A stretch of DNA of 51,208 bases from JAWLGJ01 sp041685145 (GTDB lineage: Bacteria > Pseudomonadota > Alphaproteobacteria > Rhodospirillales > Magnetospirillaceae). A program made the position numbers and the translations under genes. Under the pieces are notes generated by a model. It had not been told where the DNA came from. It saw only the letters and a program-made list of their open reading frames with translations, and did not search any database. Below, in pieces: positions 8,354-15,954 of this stretch; position 1 is the stretch's first letter, and each line of letters begins with the position of its first letter. The stretch is taken from contig JAWLGJ010000023.1 in NCBI GenBank assembly GCA_041685145.1, forward strand, positions 1 to 51,208, written 5' to 3'.

Positions 8354-9184
8354 ATGGACGCCGTCTACGGTATTTTCGGCGGTGCGGCGATCGTCTACAT
8401 GGGCGTGGTGGCGGCCATGTTCGCCTTTCAGCGCAACCTGATGTACCACCCGCATGGCGATGCCGTGGCCCCGGCGGCGGTGGGTGTGCCCGAGATGACC
8501 GAGGTGCGCCCGGTTGCCGAGGACGGCCTGGCCGTCATGGGCTGGTACGCCCCGCCCCCCGACCAGCGGGCGCCGGTGGTGGTGGTCTTCCACGGCAATG
8601 CGGGCCATCTGTCGATGCGCGCCGACAAGGCGCGGCGGTTGCTGGACGCCGGCTTTGGGGTTTTTCTGGCCGGCTATCGCGGCTTCGAGGGCAATGACGG
8701 CCGCCCCAGCGAGGAGGGCCTGTACCGCGACGGCCGCGCCGCCCTCGACTGGCTGGCGGGCCGGGACGTGCCGGCGGCGCGGGTGGTGGTGTACGGGGAA
8801 TCGCTGGGGACCGGCGTGGCGGTGCAGATGGCCACCGAATACCCCGTCGCCGGCGTCGTGCTGGAGGCGCCGTTCACCGCCATCGCCGACGTCGCCGCCG
8901 AGGTCTATCCCTGGGTGCCGGTGCGCTGGCTGACGCTGGACCGCTACGACAGCCTGGGCAAGATCGCCGCCCTGCGCGCACCGCTGCTGCTGCTTCACGG
9001 CGAACGCGACGACGTGGTGCCGGTGCGCCTGGGGCGCCGCCTGTTCGAGGCCGCCCCCGGCCCCAAGCGCGCCCTCATCCTGCCCGGCGCCAATCACGTC
9101 GACCTCTACGACCACGGGGTCGGCGCCGAGGTGGTGGCCTTCGTCCGCGACCTCGCCGGCGCCGAACCGGCACCACAGCGATAG
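8354..9184 (+). CDS. Membrane-anchored alpha/beta hydrolase (Bem46/YfhR-like)
   Basis: The product is a serine hydrolase of unknown substrate. It has one N-terminal hydrophobic segment ('AAIVYMGVVAAMFAF') and then the 'QRNLMYHP' typical of this subfamily. An oxyanion region 'VVVFHGNAGH' precedes the nucleophile elbow 'VVYGESLGTG' (Ser 150). Acid and base are probably the Asp in 'GERDDVVP' and the His in 'LPGANHVDLYD'. The start is the ATG at 8354, which has an aggggA ribosome binding site. The GTG at 8339 is in frame but close to the cobJ stop and less likely. It converges on the TetR gene across a palindromic terminator. Its role next to B12 genes is unclear. Confidence 0.85.
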   Translation: MDAVYGIFGGAAIVYMGVVAAMFAFQRNLMYHPHGDAVAPAAVGVPEMTEVRPVAEDGLAVMGWYAPPPDQRAPVVVVFHGNAGHLSMRADKARRLLDAGFGVFLAGYRGFEGNDGRPSEEGLYRDGRAALDWLAGRDVPAARVVVYGESLGTGVAVQMATEYPVAGVVLEAPFTAIADVAAEVYPWVPVRWLTLDRYDSLGKIAALRAPLLLLHGERDDVVPVRLGRRLFEAAPGPKRALILPGANHVDLYDHGVGAEVVAFVRDLAGAEPAPQR

Positions 9185-9190
9185 CGGTTT

Positions 9191-9211
9191 CGGCCCCCGA
9201 TCGGAGGGCCG
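9191..9211. terminator. Palindromic bidirectional terminator candidate
   Basis: A near-perfect palindrome lies between the convergent hydrolase and TetR genes: arms CGGCCC and GGGCCG around an inner CCGATCGG. No T-run follows on either strand, so intrinsic termination is plausible but not proven. Confidence 0.45.
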
Positions 9212-9215
9212 GTGG

Positions 9216-9866
9216 TCACGGGCGGGCGGCCGGGGCCGTTTCCTTCTCGTCGTCCAGCAACGCCGTCAGCCCGGTTGCGGCGCCGGGGGCGGCGATGCCC
9301 TGGGCGGTCATGGTGAAATAGGTTTCGATGATCTCGGGGATGCCGACGTCCTTGCCGGGGTCGTACCAGCGCGACAGCCAGTTGCACATGCCCAGGATGC
9401 CGAAGGCGACCATCTTGGCGTTGAGCTTGGGATTGAAGACTCCCGCCTCCTGGCCCTCGACGATCATCTGCACCCACAGTTCGCTGTAGTCACGCCAGAT
9501 GCGGCGCAGTTCCGTCAGCTTGTCGTCGTTCTTGAAGTTGTGGCTCTCGCGCAGGGCGACGATCATCTCCAGATAGCCGGGATTGTAGCTGTCGAGATGC
9601 GCCTCGATCGCGGCGTGGAGCTTCTCCATCGGCGCGATGTTCGAGCGCATGATGGTGCGCATGGAGATCAGCAGCGAGCGGCTTTGCGGCAGGATGATCT
9701 CCAGCAGGATCTCGGCCTTGCTCCTGAAATAGTAGTAGATCGCCTCGCGCTTGATGCCGACGGCCTTGGCGATGTCCTCCAGCGGCGTGTGCGCAAAGCC
9801 CTGGCGCTCGAACACCTCGGTCGCCCGTCGCAGAATTTCCGTCCGTCGGCTCATGGTCGCACGCAT
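9216..9866 (-). CDS. TetR/AcrR-family transcriptional repressor
   Basis: The protein is a 216-residue DNA-binding regulator. The N-terminal helix-turn-helix is clear: 'TEILRRATEVFERQGF' followed by 'PLEDIAKAVGIKREAIYYYF' and 'RSKAEIL'. The C-terminal ligand-binding half is helical. The start chosen is the ATG at 9866, which has an aaggga ribosome binding site. An ATG at 9854 is also possible, and an upstream frame to 9911 is less likely. It is divergent from the 17-gene catabolic run, with two palindromes between them (9942-9963 and 9968-9983). By analogy with FadR- or PaaR-type TetR regulators of CoA pathways, an acyl-CoA intermediate is a likely inducer. That is inference. Confidence 0.9.
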   Translation of the reverse strand: MRATMSRRTEILRRATEVFERQGFAHTPLEDIAKAVGIKREAIYYYFRSKAEILLEIILPQSRSLLISMRTIMRSNIAPMEKLHAAIEAHLDSYNPGYLEMIVALRESHNFKNDDKLTELRRIWRDYSELWVQMIVEGQEAGVFNPKLNAKMVAFGILGMCNWLSRWYDPGKDVGIPEIIETYFTMTAQGIAAPGAATGLTALLDDEKETAPAARP

Positions 9867-9941
9867 CCTTGTCCCTTGGCGACGCGACTCGCGCCACCGC
9901 GCCCCCGCCAATCTATCCCCCCATCGCGCCAGCGCAAGGCA

Positions 9942-9963
9942 AATTTTACAACACCGTAAAATT
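9942..9963. promoter_or_regulatory. Operator 1: 22-bp perfect palindrome
   Basis: AATTTTAC, six bases, then GTAAAATT form a perfect inverted repeat in an otherwise GC-rich region between the divergent TetR gene and the catabolic run. The size and position fit a TetR operator. Confidence 0.7.
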
Positions 9964-9967
9964 CCTG

Positions 9968-9983
9968 TTTACAGGGTTGTAAT
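9968..9983. promoter_or_regulatory. Operator 2: TTTAC-N6-GTAAT palindrome
   Basis: This is a second copy of the TTTAC-N6-GTAA core, with one mismatch in the last base. Its centre is 23 bases from that of operator 1, about two helical turns, so two dimers could sit on the same DNA face. A CCTGTTTACAGG palindrome at 9964-9975 overlaps it. This AT-rich patch probably also contains the promoter. Confidence 0.6.
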
Positions 9984-10093
9984 CGACGCGCTAGCATCGC
10001 CGGCAATGGACCGGCGAGGGCCCCGCCGTGGGGCCGCCAGGAAATCCCGCCGGAAGATGCGGGGCCGCCGGCGGAAGAGACAGGGAGGCGACG

Positions 10094-10549
10094 ATGCTGG
10101 ACAAGGGCTACGTCGGCAAGGAGTACCCATCCTTCACCGTCGAGGTGGAGAAGGGGCGGTTGCGTTTCTTCGCCAAGGCGATCGGCGAGACCGACCCGGT
10201 CTATTTCGACGAGGACGCGGCCGCGGCCAAGGGTTTCCGGGGCATTCCGGCGCCCCCCACCTTTCCCTTCACCATCGCGATGGACGCCAACCAGCCCTTC
10301 ATGGTGCTGGAGGACATGGGCGTCGACATCACCCGTTCCATGCACGGCGACCAGTCCTTCAGCTATCACGGCGACATCTGCGCCGGCGACGTCATCACCG
10401 GGCGCCAGCGCATCGTCGACATCTTCGACAAGAAGGGCGGCGCCCTCAATTTCATCGTCACCGAAACCACGCTCGACAACCAGGACGGCGAGCGGGTGTG
10501 TGATTTACGGACTGTAATAATCGTCCGTGGCGAGGGAGGCGGCCAATGA
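10094..10549 (+). CDS. MaoC-type dehydratase, FAS1-like N-terminal half
   Basis: The 151-residue protein has the hot-dog fold pattern of the FAS1-like/MaoC N-terminal dehydratase family: 'RFFAKAIGETDPVYFDEDAA' and then 'GIPAPPTFPFTI'. Such proteins usually lack the catalytic Asp-His pair and dimerise with a catalytic MaoC subunit, here the next gene. Together they would hydrate an enoyl-CoA, often a bulky or branched one. The start is the ATG at 10094 with ribosome binding site gggagg. The stop overlaps the next ATG by four bases. It is the first gene of the catabolic run. Confidence 0.85.
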   Translation: MLDKGYVGKEYPSFTVEVEKGRLRFFAKAIGETDPVYFDEDAAAAKGFRGIPAPPTFPFTIAMDANQPFMVLEDMGVDITRSMHGDQSFSYHGDICAGDVITGRQRIVDIFDKKGGALNFIVTETTLDNQDGERVCDLRTVIIVRGEGGGQ

Positions 10550-10986
10550 CCGGCGCGGTTGCGGAAGCCACATTCGACATCGGCGCGCTGGCCGAGGGCG
10601 ACGAGTTGCCGCCGCTGGACCTGCCGGCCATCGACCGGGTGCAACTGGCGCTGTTCGCCGGCGCTTCCGGGGACCACAACCCCATCCATCTGGACGACGA
10701 GCGCGCCCGCGCCGGCGGGCTGCCCGGCGCCATCGCCCACGGCATGTTGAACATGGCCTTCCTGGGCCGCCTGCTGACGCAGCGCTTCCCCCAGCGCACC
10801 ATCCTGGGCATGGGCGGGCGCTTCGCGGCGCTGGCCTTCCCCGGCGACAGCATCACCTGCCGCGCCCGGGTCAAGACCGTGGACCGCGAGGCGGGGCGCC
10901 TCGGCCTCGACATCGTCGCCGAGAACCAGGACGGGCGGGCCATCATCACCGGCTGGGCGACCATCGCCCTGCCGGCGCGGGCCTAG
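10546..10986 (+). CDS. MaoC-type (R)-specific enoyl-CoA hydratase, catalytic subunit
   Basis: The 146-residue protein carries the hydratase 2 motif 'FAGASGDHNPIHLDD', with the catalytic Asp and His, followed by 'IAHGMLNMAFLGRLL', typical of MaoC proteins. It would add water to a trans-2-enoyl-CoA. The stop of the upstream partner overlaps its ATG, supporting a 1:1 heteromer. The thiolase gene starts 15 bases downstream. Confidence 0.88.
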   Translation: MTGAVAEATFDIGALAEGDELPPLDLPAIDRVQLALFAGASGDHNPIHLDDERARAGGLPGAIAHGMLNMAFLGRLLTQRFPQRTILGMGGRFAALAFPGDSITCRARVKTVDREAGRLGLDIVAENQDGRAIITGWATIALPARA

Positions 10987-11001
10987 GCGGGGCGGCCGGG
11001 C

Positions 11002-12210
11002 ATGGCCTACCGCGCCGAGATCCCTTACGGCGTCTATTGGAGCACGCCCTTCGCGCGCTGGCAGGGGGCGTTGTCCCACCTGCACGCCATCCGCTTCGCC
11101 GCCCATGTCGCCGCCGCCGAGATGGCGCGGCGTCAGGTTCCCGCCGGCTTCATCGACCATGGAGTCCTGGGCCAGACGGTGCCGCAGCGCCATGCCTTTT
11201 ATGGGCTGCCGTGGCTGGCGGGGATGGCCGGGCTGGGCGAGGTCGGCGGGCCGACGGTCTCGCAGGCCTGCGCGACCAGCGTCCGCTGCCTGTTGGCCGG
11301 CGCGCAGGAGATCGAGGCCGGCCTGGCGACGGCGGCGCTGGCGATCGCCTGCGACCGCACCTCGAACGGGCCGCACATCTATTATCCCAACCCGCGCGGT
11401 CCCGGCGGCTACGGCGAGGCCGAGGACTGGGTGTTGCAGAACTTCAACTGCGACCCCCTCGGCAATCACAGCATGATCCAGACCGCCGAGAACGTCGCCC
11501 GCAAGCACGGCGTCGGCACCGCCGAGCAGCACGAGGTGGTGCTGCGGCGCGAGGCGCAGTACCGCGACGCCCTCGCCGACGAGCGCGCCTTCCAGCGCCG
11601 CTACATGACCCTGCCCTTCGAGGTGCCGGCGGCCAATTACCGCAAGACGGTGGCAACGCTGGACGGCGACGAGGGGCTGACGCAATCGACGCCGGAGGGC
11701 CTGGCCGGGCTGCGGCCGGTGCTGGAGGGCGGCACCGTGACCTTCGGCGGCCAGACCCACCCCGCCGACGGCAACGCGGCGCTGGTGCTGGCGACGCCGG
11801 ACAAGGCGCGCGAGGTCAGCCGCCGCCCCGAACTGGCGATCCGCCTGCTGGGCTTCGGCCTGGCGCGGGCGGAACTGGCCCACATGCCCGAGGCCAGCCT
11901 GCCGGCGGCGCGGGGGGCGCTGGCGCAGGCGGGGCTGGGCATCGCCGACATGGACGCCGTCAAGACCCACAACCCCTTCGCCGTCAACGACATCGTCTTC
12001 GCCCGCGAGGTGGGCATCGACGTGATGGCGATGAACAATTTCGGCTGCTCGCTGGTCTGGGGGCACCCACAGGCGCCGATGGGGCTGCGGGCGGTGATCG
12101 AGGTGATCGAGGAACTGGTGGGGCGCGGCGGTGGCCGCGGCCTGTTCACCGGCTGCGCCGCCGGCGACACCGCGATGGCGGTGGTGCTGGAGGTGGCCGA
12201 CCGCCGCTGA
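11002..12210 (+). CDS. Thiolase-family protein (acyl-CoA acetyltransferase-like)
   Basis: The 402-residue protein is a thiolase-superfamily enzyme that would cleave a 3-oxoacyl-CoA, or run a related retro-Claisen or aldol reaction. The acyl-accepting cysteine is in 'VSQACATSVR' (Cys 90). The second histidine motif is 'THNPFAVND', the third 'GHPQAPMG' (His 355), and the C-terminal cysteine lies in 'FTGCAAGD' (Cys 385). The loop before His 355 reads 'NNFGCSLVW' rather than the usual NxxGGAIAL, so substrate range may be unusual. It sits between hydratase and CoA ligase genes, in line with a modified beta-oxidation. Confidence 0.85.
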   Translation: MAYRAEIPYGVYWSTPFARWQGALSHLHAIRFAAHVAAAEMARRQVPAGFIDHGVLGQTVPQRHAFYGLPWLAGMAGLGEVGGPTVSQACATSVRCLLAGAQEIEAGLATAALAIACDRTSNGPHIYYPNPRGPGGYGEAEDWVLQNFNCDPLGNHSMIQTAENVARKHGVGTAEQHEVVLRREAQYRDALADERAFQRRYMTLPFEVPAANYRKTVATLDGDEGLTQSTPEGLAGLRPVLEGGTVTFGGQTHPADGNAALVLATPDKAREVSRRPELAIRLLGFGLARAELAHMPEASLPAARGALAQAGLGIADMDAVKTHNPFAVNDIVFAREVGIDVMAMNNFGCSLVWGHPQAPMGLRAVIEVIEELVGRGGGRGLFTGCAAGDTAMAVVLEVADRR

Positions 12211-12265
12211 GGCCAATGGTGTGAAGAAGGCGCGCCAAGCGCCCGCGTGACATGGGAGGTGGCCG

Positions 12266-13834
12266 ATGGACCTGTCCGATTGGGTCGAACGCCGCGCGGC
12301 CTTCGCGCCGGACCGCGCCGCCCTCTATTACGAGGGCGAGGCCATCAGCTATGGCGGCCTCGCGGCGCGGGTGGCCCGGCTGGCGGCGGTGCTCCAGCAT
12401 CGCCTGGGCGTCGAGGGCGGCGACCGCGTCGCGGTGCTGGGCCTCAACAATCCCGACACCCTGGCCCTGCTGTTCGCCTGCGCGCGCCTGGGCGCCATCA
12501 TGGTGCCGCTGAACTGGCGCCTGGCGCCGCGCGAGCACCTCCTGACCCTGGAGGACACCCGCCCGCGGGCGCTGTTCGTCGAGCCCGAGTTCATCGCCGA
12601 TGTGCCCCCGGACACCGCCGGCATCGCGCGGGTGGTGCTGGCCGACGCGCCGCTTGCGGGCCATGCCGCGCTCGCCGACCTGCTGGCCGACGACCCGCCG
12701 CCGGCCCGCCCGGCCCCCGGCATCGACTATGCGGCGCCGGTGATGATCTGCTGCACCTCGGGCGCCACCGGCCAGCCCAAGGGGGTGGTGCTGGACCAGA
12801 ACTCGGTGCTGTTCAACGCCGTGCACAGCGCGCACATGCACGACCTGACCAGCGCCGACCATGTCCTCACCTGCCTGCCGCTGTTCCATGTCGGCGGCAT
12901 GAACATCCAGACGCTGCCGGCGCTGCACGCCGGCGCCGCCGTCACCCTGCACCGCAAGTTCGACGCCGGCGCCGTCATCGACGCCATCGAACGCGAGGGC
13001 GTCACCCTGACGGTGCTGGTGCCCACCCAGATCAAGGCGGTGCTGGAGCACCCGCGCTGGCCGGAGGCCGACCTCTCGGGGCTGCGGATGATCACCACCG
13101 GCTCGACCGTCGTGCCGACGGCGCTGATCGAGGCGGTGCTGGCGCGGGGCGTGCCGCTGATCCAGGTCTACGGCTCCACCGAGACCTCGCCCATCGCCGC
13201 CTACAACGACTGGCGCCGCTGCCGCGAGGAGGCGGGCACCTCGGGCAAGACCGCCATGCACTGCGCCATCCGCATCGTCGGCAATGACGGCCACGACCTG
13301 CCGCCCGGCGAGGACGGCGAGATCCTCGTCAAGGGCCCCAACGTCATGCGCGGCTATTGGGACAAGCCCGAACTGACCGCCGATTGCCTGCGCGACGGCT
13401 GGTTCGCCACCGGCGACATCGGCCATTTCGACGCCGACGGCAGCCTGTGCGTCAGCGACCGCAAGAAGGACATGATCATCTCCGGCGGCGAGAACATCTA
13501 TCCGGCCGAGATCGAGGCCGTCCTCGCCGGGCATCCCGACATCGTCGAATGCGCCGTCGTCGGCCTCGCCGACGACCGCTGGGGCGAGGTGCCGGTGGTG
13601 GCGGTCGTGCCGCGCGAGGGCGCCGCCCTGGCGGCGGAAGACGTGGTCGGATTCCTCGACGGGCGCCTCGCCCGCTACAAATTCCCGCGCGGCGTCGTCT
13701 TCGCCGAGGCACTGCCGCGCAATGCGATGGGCAAGCTGCAGAAGGCGGCGCTGCGCCGGGCGGTCGAGACCGGGAGCCTGGGGCCGGTGATCGCGGCGCG
13801 ACCCAAGAACGCCAAGGTGGAGGCGCAGCCATGA
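12266..13834 (+). CDS. AMP-forming acyl-CoA synthetase
   Basis: This ligase activates a carboxylic acid with ATP and CoA through an acyl-adenylate. All core motifs of the ANL family are present in 522 residues: P-loop 'CTSGATGQPKGVVL', 'YGSTETSP', the hinge 'GWFATGDIGHFDADG', 'DRKKDMIISGGENIYPAEIE' and the C-terminal catalytic lysine in 'PRNAMGKLQKAALR'. The start is the ATG at 12266 with gggagg upstream. The stop overlaps the hyuA-like ATG. It is probably the entry step for the acid imported by the TRAP system, though the CaiB-type transferase could share that role. The chain length of the substrate cannot be inferred. Confidence 0.9.
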   Translation: MDLSDWVERRAAFAPDRAALYYEGEAISYGGLAARVARLAAVLQHRLGVEGGDRVAVLGLNNPDTLALLFACARLGAIMVPLNWRLAPREHLLTLEDTRPRALFVEPEFIADVPPDTAGIARVVLADAPLAGHAALADLLADDPPPARPAPGIDYAAPVMICCTSGATGQPKGVVLDQNSVLFNAVHSAHMHDLTSADHVLTCLPLFHVGGMNIQTLPALHAGAAVTLHRKFDAGAVIDAIEREGVTLTVLVPTQIKAVLEHPRWPEADLSGLRMITTGSTVVPTALIEAVLARGVPLIQVYGSTETSPIAAYNDWRRCREEAGTSGKTAMHCAIRIVGNDGHDLPPGEDGEILVKGPNVMRGYWDKPELTADCLRDGWFATGDIGHFDADGSLCVSDRKKDMIISGGENIYPAEIEAVLAGHPDIVECAVVGLADDRWGEVPVVAVVPREGAALAAEDVVGFLDGRLARYKFPRGVVFAEALPRNAMGKLQKAALRRAVETGSLGPVIAARPKNAKVEAQP

Positions 13835-15954
13835 CCATCAAGATCGGCATCGACGTCGGCGGCACCTTTACGGATTTCCTGCTGGCCGAGGAGGGGCGCG
13901 AGCCGCGCATCTTCAAGGTGCTGTCCACGCCGTCGGACCCCTCGATCGCCGTCGCCGACGGGCTGCGCGAGATCGCCGCCAGCTATGACCCGCCGTTGTC
14001 GGTGGAGGACTTCGCCGCCCGCGTCGACACCATCGTCCACGGCACCACCGTCACCACCAACGCCACCCTGACCAACAACGGGGCGCGGACGGCGCTGTTG
14101 ACGACGCGCGGGGTGCGCGACGCGCTGGAGATGCGTCGCGGCATCCGCGAGGAGCAGTACAACAACCGCTACACCAATGTGCCGCCGCTGGTGCCGCGCC
14201 ATCTGCGCGTCGGCGTCGGCGGGCGCCTCGACCGCAACGGCCGCGAAATCGACCCCTTCGATGGCGACGCCGTCGAGGCGGCGGTGGTCGACTTCCGGCG
14301 CGAGGGCGTCGAGGCTGTGGCGGTCTGCTTCATGAACGCCTTCGCCAACCCCGCCCATGAGCAAGGCGCCGCCGAGGTGGTGCGACGCCTGATGCCCGAG
14401 GCGTATCTGACGGTCTCCACCGACCTGCTGCCCTCGATCCGCTTCTACGACCGCGTCAGCACCACGGTGCTGAACTCCTATGTCGGGCCGAAGCTGTCGC
14501 GTTATCTCGACCGTCTGCTGGCGCGCCTGGGCGAGGTGGGCTTCAAAGGGCTGCTGCTGATCATGCAGTCCAACGGCGGCGTCATGGCGCCCGAGGTGGC
14601 GCGCGAGAAGGCGGCGCTGACCCTGCTGTCGGGCCCCGCCGCCGCCCCCGCCGCCGGCATGGCCACCGTGCAGGCGCACGGGCAGAGCAAATGCCTGACC
14701 GTCGACATGGGCGGCACCAGCTTCGACGCCGCCCTCGTCGACGGCAGCCCGGTGATGGTCAACGAGGGCGAGATCAACCGCCATCGCATCGCCCTGCCCA
14801 TGCTGGGCATCCACACCATCGGCTCGGGCGGCGGCTCCATCGGCTGGATCGACGAGGGCGGGCTGCTGCGCATGGGGCCGCAGAGCGCCGGCGCCGACCC
14901 CGGCCCGGCCTGTTACGGCAAGGGCGGCGAGCGCCCCGCCTGCACCGACGCCAATCTGGTGCTGGGCTACCTCGACCCCGACTTCTTCGCCGGCGGGCGC
15001 ATCCGGCTGGACGCCGGCGCCGCCCGGCGCGCCATCGAAACCCATGTCGCCCGCCCCCTGGGCCTGCCGGTCGAGGAGGCGGCGGCGGGGATGTATCGCA
15101 TCATCTGCAACAACATGGCGCAGGGGGTGCGCGAGATCACCATCAAGCGCGGCTTCGACCCGCGCGAGTTCCCGATGGTCGTCGCCGGCGGCGCCGGGCC
15201 GCTGCATTCCTGCCAGATCGCCAACGAACTCGACATTCCCTTGCAGATCGTGCCGCGGCAGTCCTCGATCTTCTGCGCCGCCGGGATGCTGATGAGCGAT
15301 TTGAAGCACGACTTCGTGCGCACCTTCGTCAGCCCCCTGGACGAGGCCGACTGGGCGCGGCTGGAGGAGATCGTCGGCGCCATGCGCCGCGACGGCGAGG
15401 CGCTGCTGGCCGCCGAGCGCATCCCCGAGGATCGCCGCGCCTGCCACGTCAAATTCGACTGCCGCTATTTGAAGCAGTACCACGAAGTCTCCTTCGTGGT
15501 GCCCGAGGACGCCTTCGCCCGCCGCGACGTCGCCGCCATCAAGGCCGCCTTCCATGCCGAGCACAACCGCCTCTACGGCTACTCCCTGGAGGACGGCGGC
15601 GTGCCGGTGGAGATCATCAATGTGCGCGTGCAGGCGGTGGGCACGGTCGACAAGCCCACCTTCCCGGTGCAGCCGGAGGCCGGCCCCGACGCCTCGGCGG
15701 CGGTGAAGGGGGAGCGGCGGCTGTATGTGCCGGAACGCAACGCCTTCGCAACGGTGCCGGTCTATGACGGCCATGCGCTGAAGCACGGCAACCGCGTCGA
15801 GGGGCCGGCGATGATCGAGCAGGTGACGACGGCGATCTTCGTCTCGGACTCCCACGCCTGCCGCATCGACGCCCACGGCGCCTTCATCCTGGAACGCAAG
15901 CCGGCGGCGACCCCCTCGCGCCGAGGCGCCGCCGCCGAGGAGATGCCGGCATGA
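13831..15954 (+). CDS. HyuA/hydantoinase A-family protein (ATP-dependent hydrolase or carboxylase subunit)
   Basis: The 707-residue protein belongs to the N-methylhydantoinase A/acetone-acetophenone carboxylase beta family. It has the actin-like ATPase start 'KIGIDVGGTFTDFLLAE', then 'VHGTTVTTNATL', 'MQSNGGVM', 'TVDMGGTSFDAALV' and 'SAGADPGPACYG'. These enzymes use ATP phosphorylation to open cyclic imides or to carboxylate ketones. The ATG at 13831 overlaps the ligase stop, and the gene overlaps its HyuB partner. Family membership is sure. Whether the reaction is ring hydrolysis or carboxylation is unknown; the CoA-pathway context allows either. Confidence 0.85.
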   Translation: MTIKIGIDVGGTFTDFLLAEEGREPRIFKVLSTPSDPSIAVADGLREIAASYDPPLSVEDFAARVDTIVHGTTVTTNATLTNNGARTALLTTRGVRDALEMRRGIREEQYNNRYTNVPPLVPRHLRVGVGGRLDRNGREIDPFDGDAVEAAVVDFRREGVEAVAVCFMNAFANPAHEQGAAEVVRRLMPEAYLTVSTDLLPSIRFYDRVSTTVLNSYVGPKLSRYLDRLLARLGEVGFKGLLLIMQSNGGVMAPEVAREKAALTLLSGPAAAPAAGMATVQAHGQSKCLTVDMGGTSFDAALVDGSPVMVNEGEINRHRIALPMLGIHTIGSGGGSIGWIDEGGLLRMGPQSAGADPGPACYGKGGERPACTDANLVLGYLDPDFFAGGRIRLDAGAARRAIETHVARPLGLPVEEAAAGMYRIICNNMAQGVREITIKRGFDPREFPMVVAGGAGPLHSCQIANELDIPLQIVPRQSSIFCAAGMLMSDLKHDFVRTFVSPLDEADWARLEEIVGAMRRDGEALLAAERIPEDRRACHVKFDCRYLKQYHEVSFVVPEDAFARRDVAAIKAAFHAEHNRLYGYSLEDGGVPVEIINVRVQAVGTVDKPTFPVQPEAGPDASAAVKGERRLYVPERNAFATVPVYDGHALKHGNRVEGPAMIEQVTTAIFVSDSHACRIDAHGAFILERKPAATPSRRGAAAEEMPA

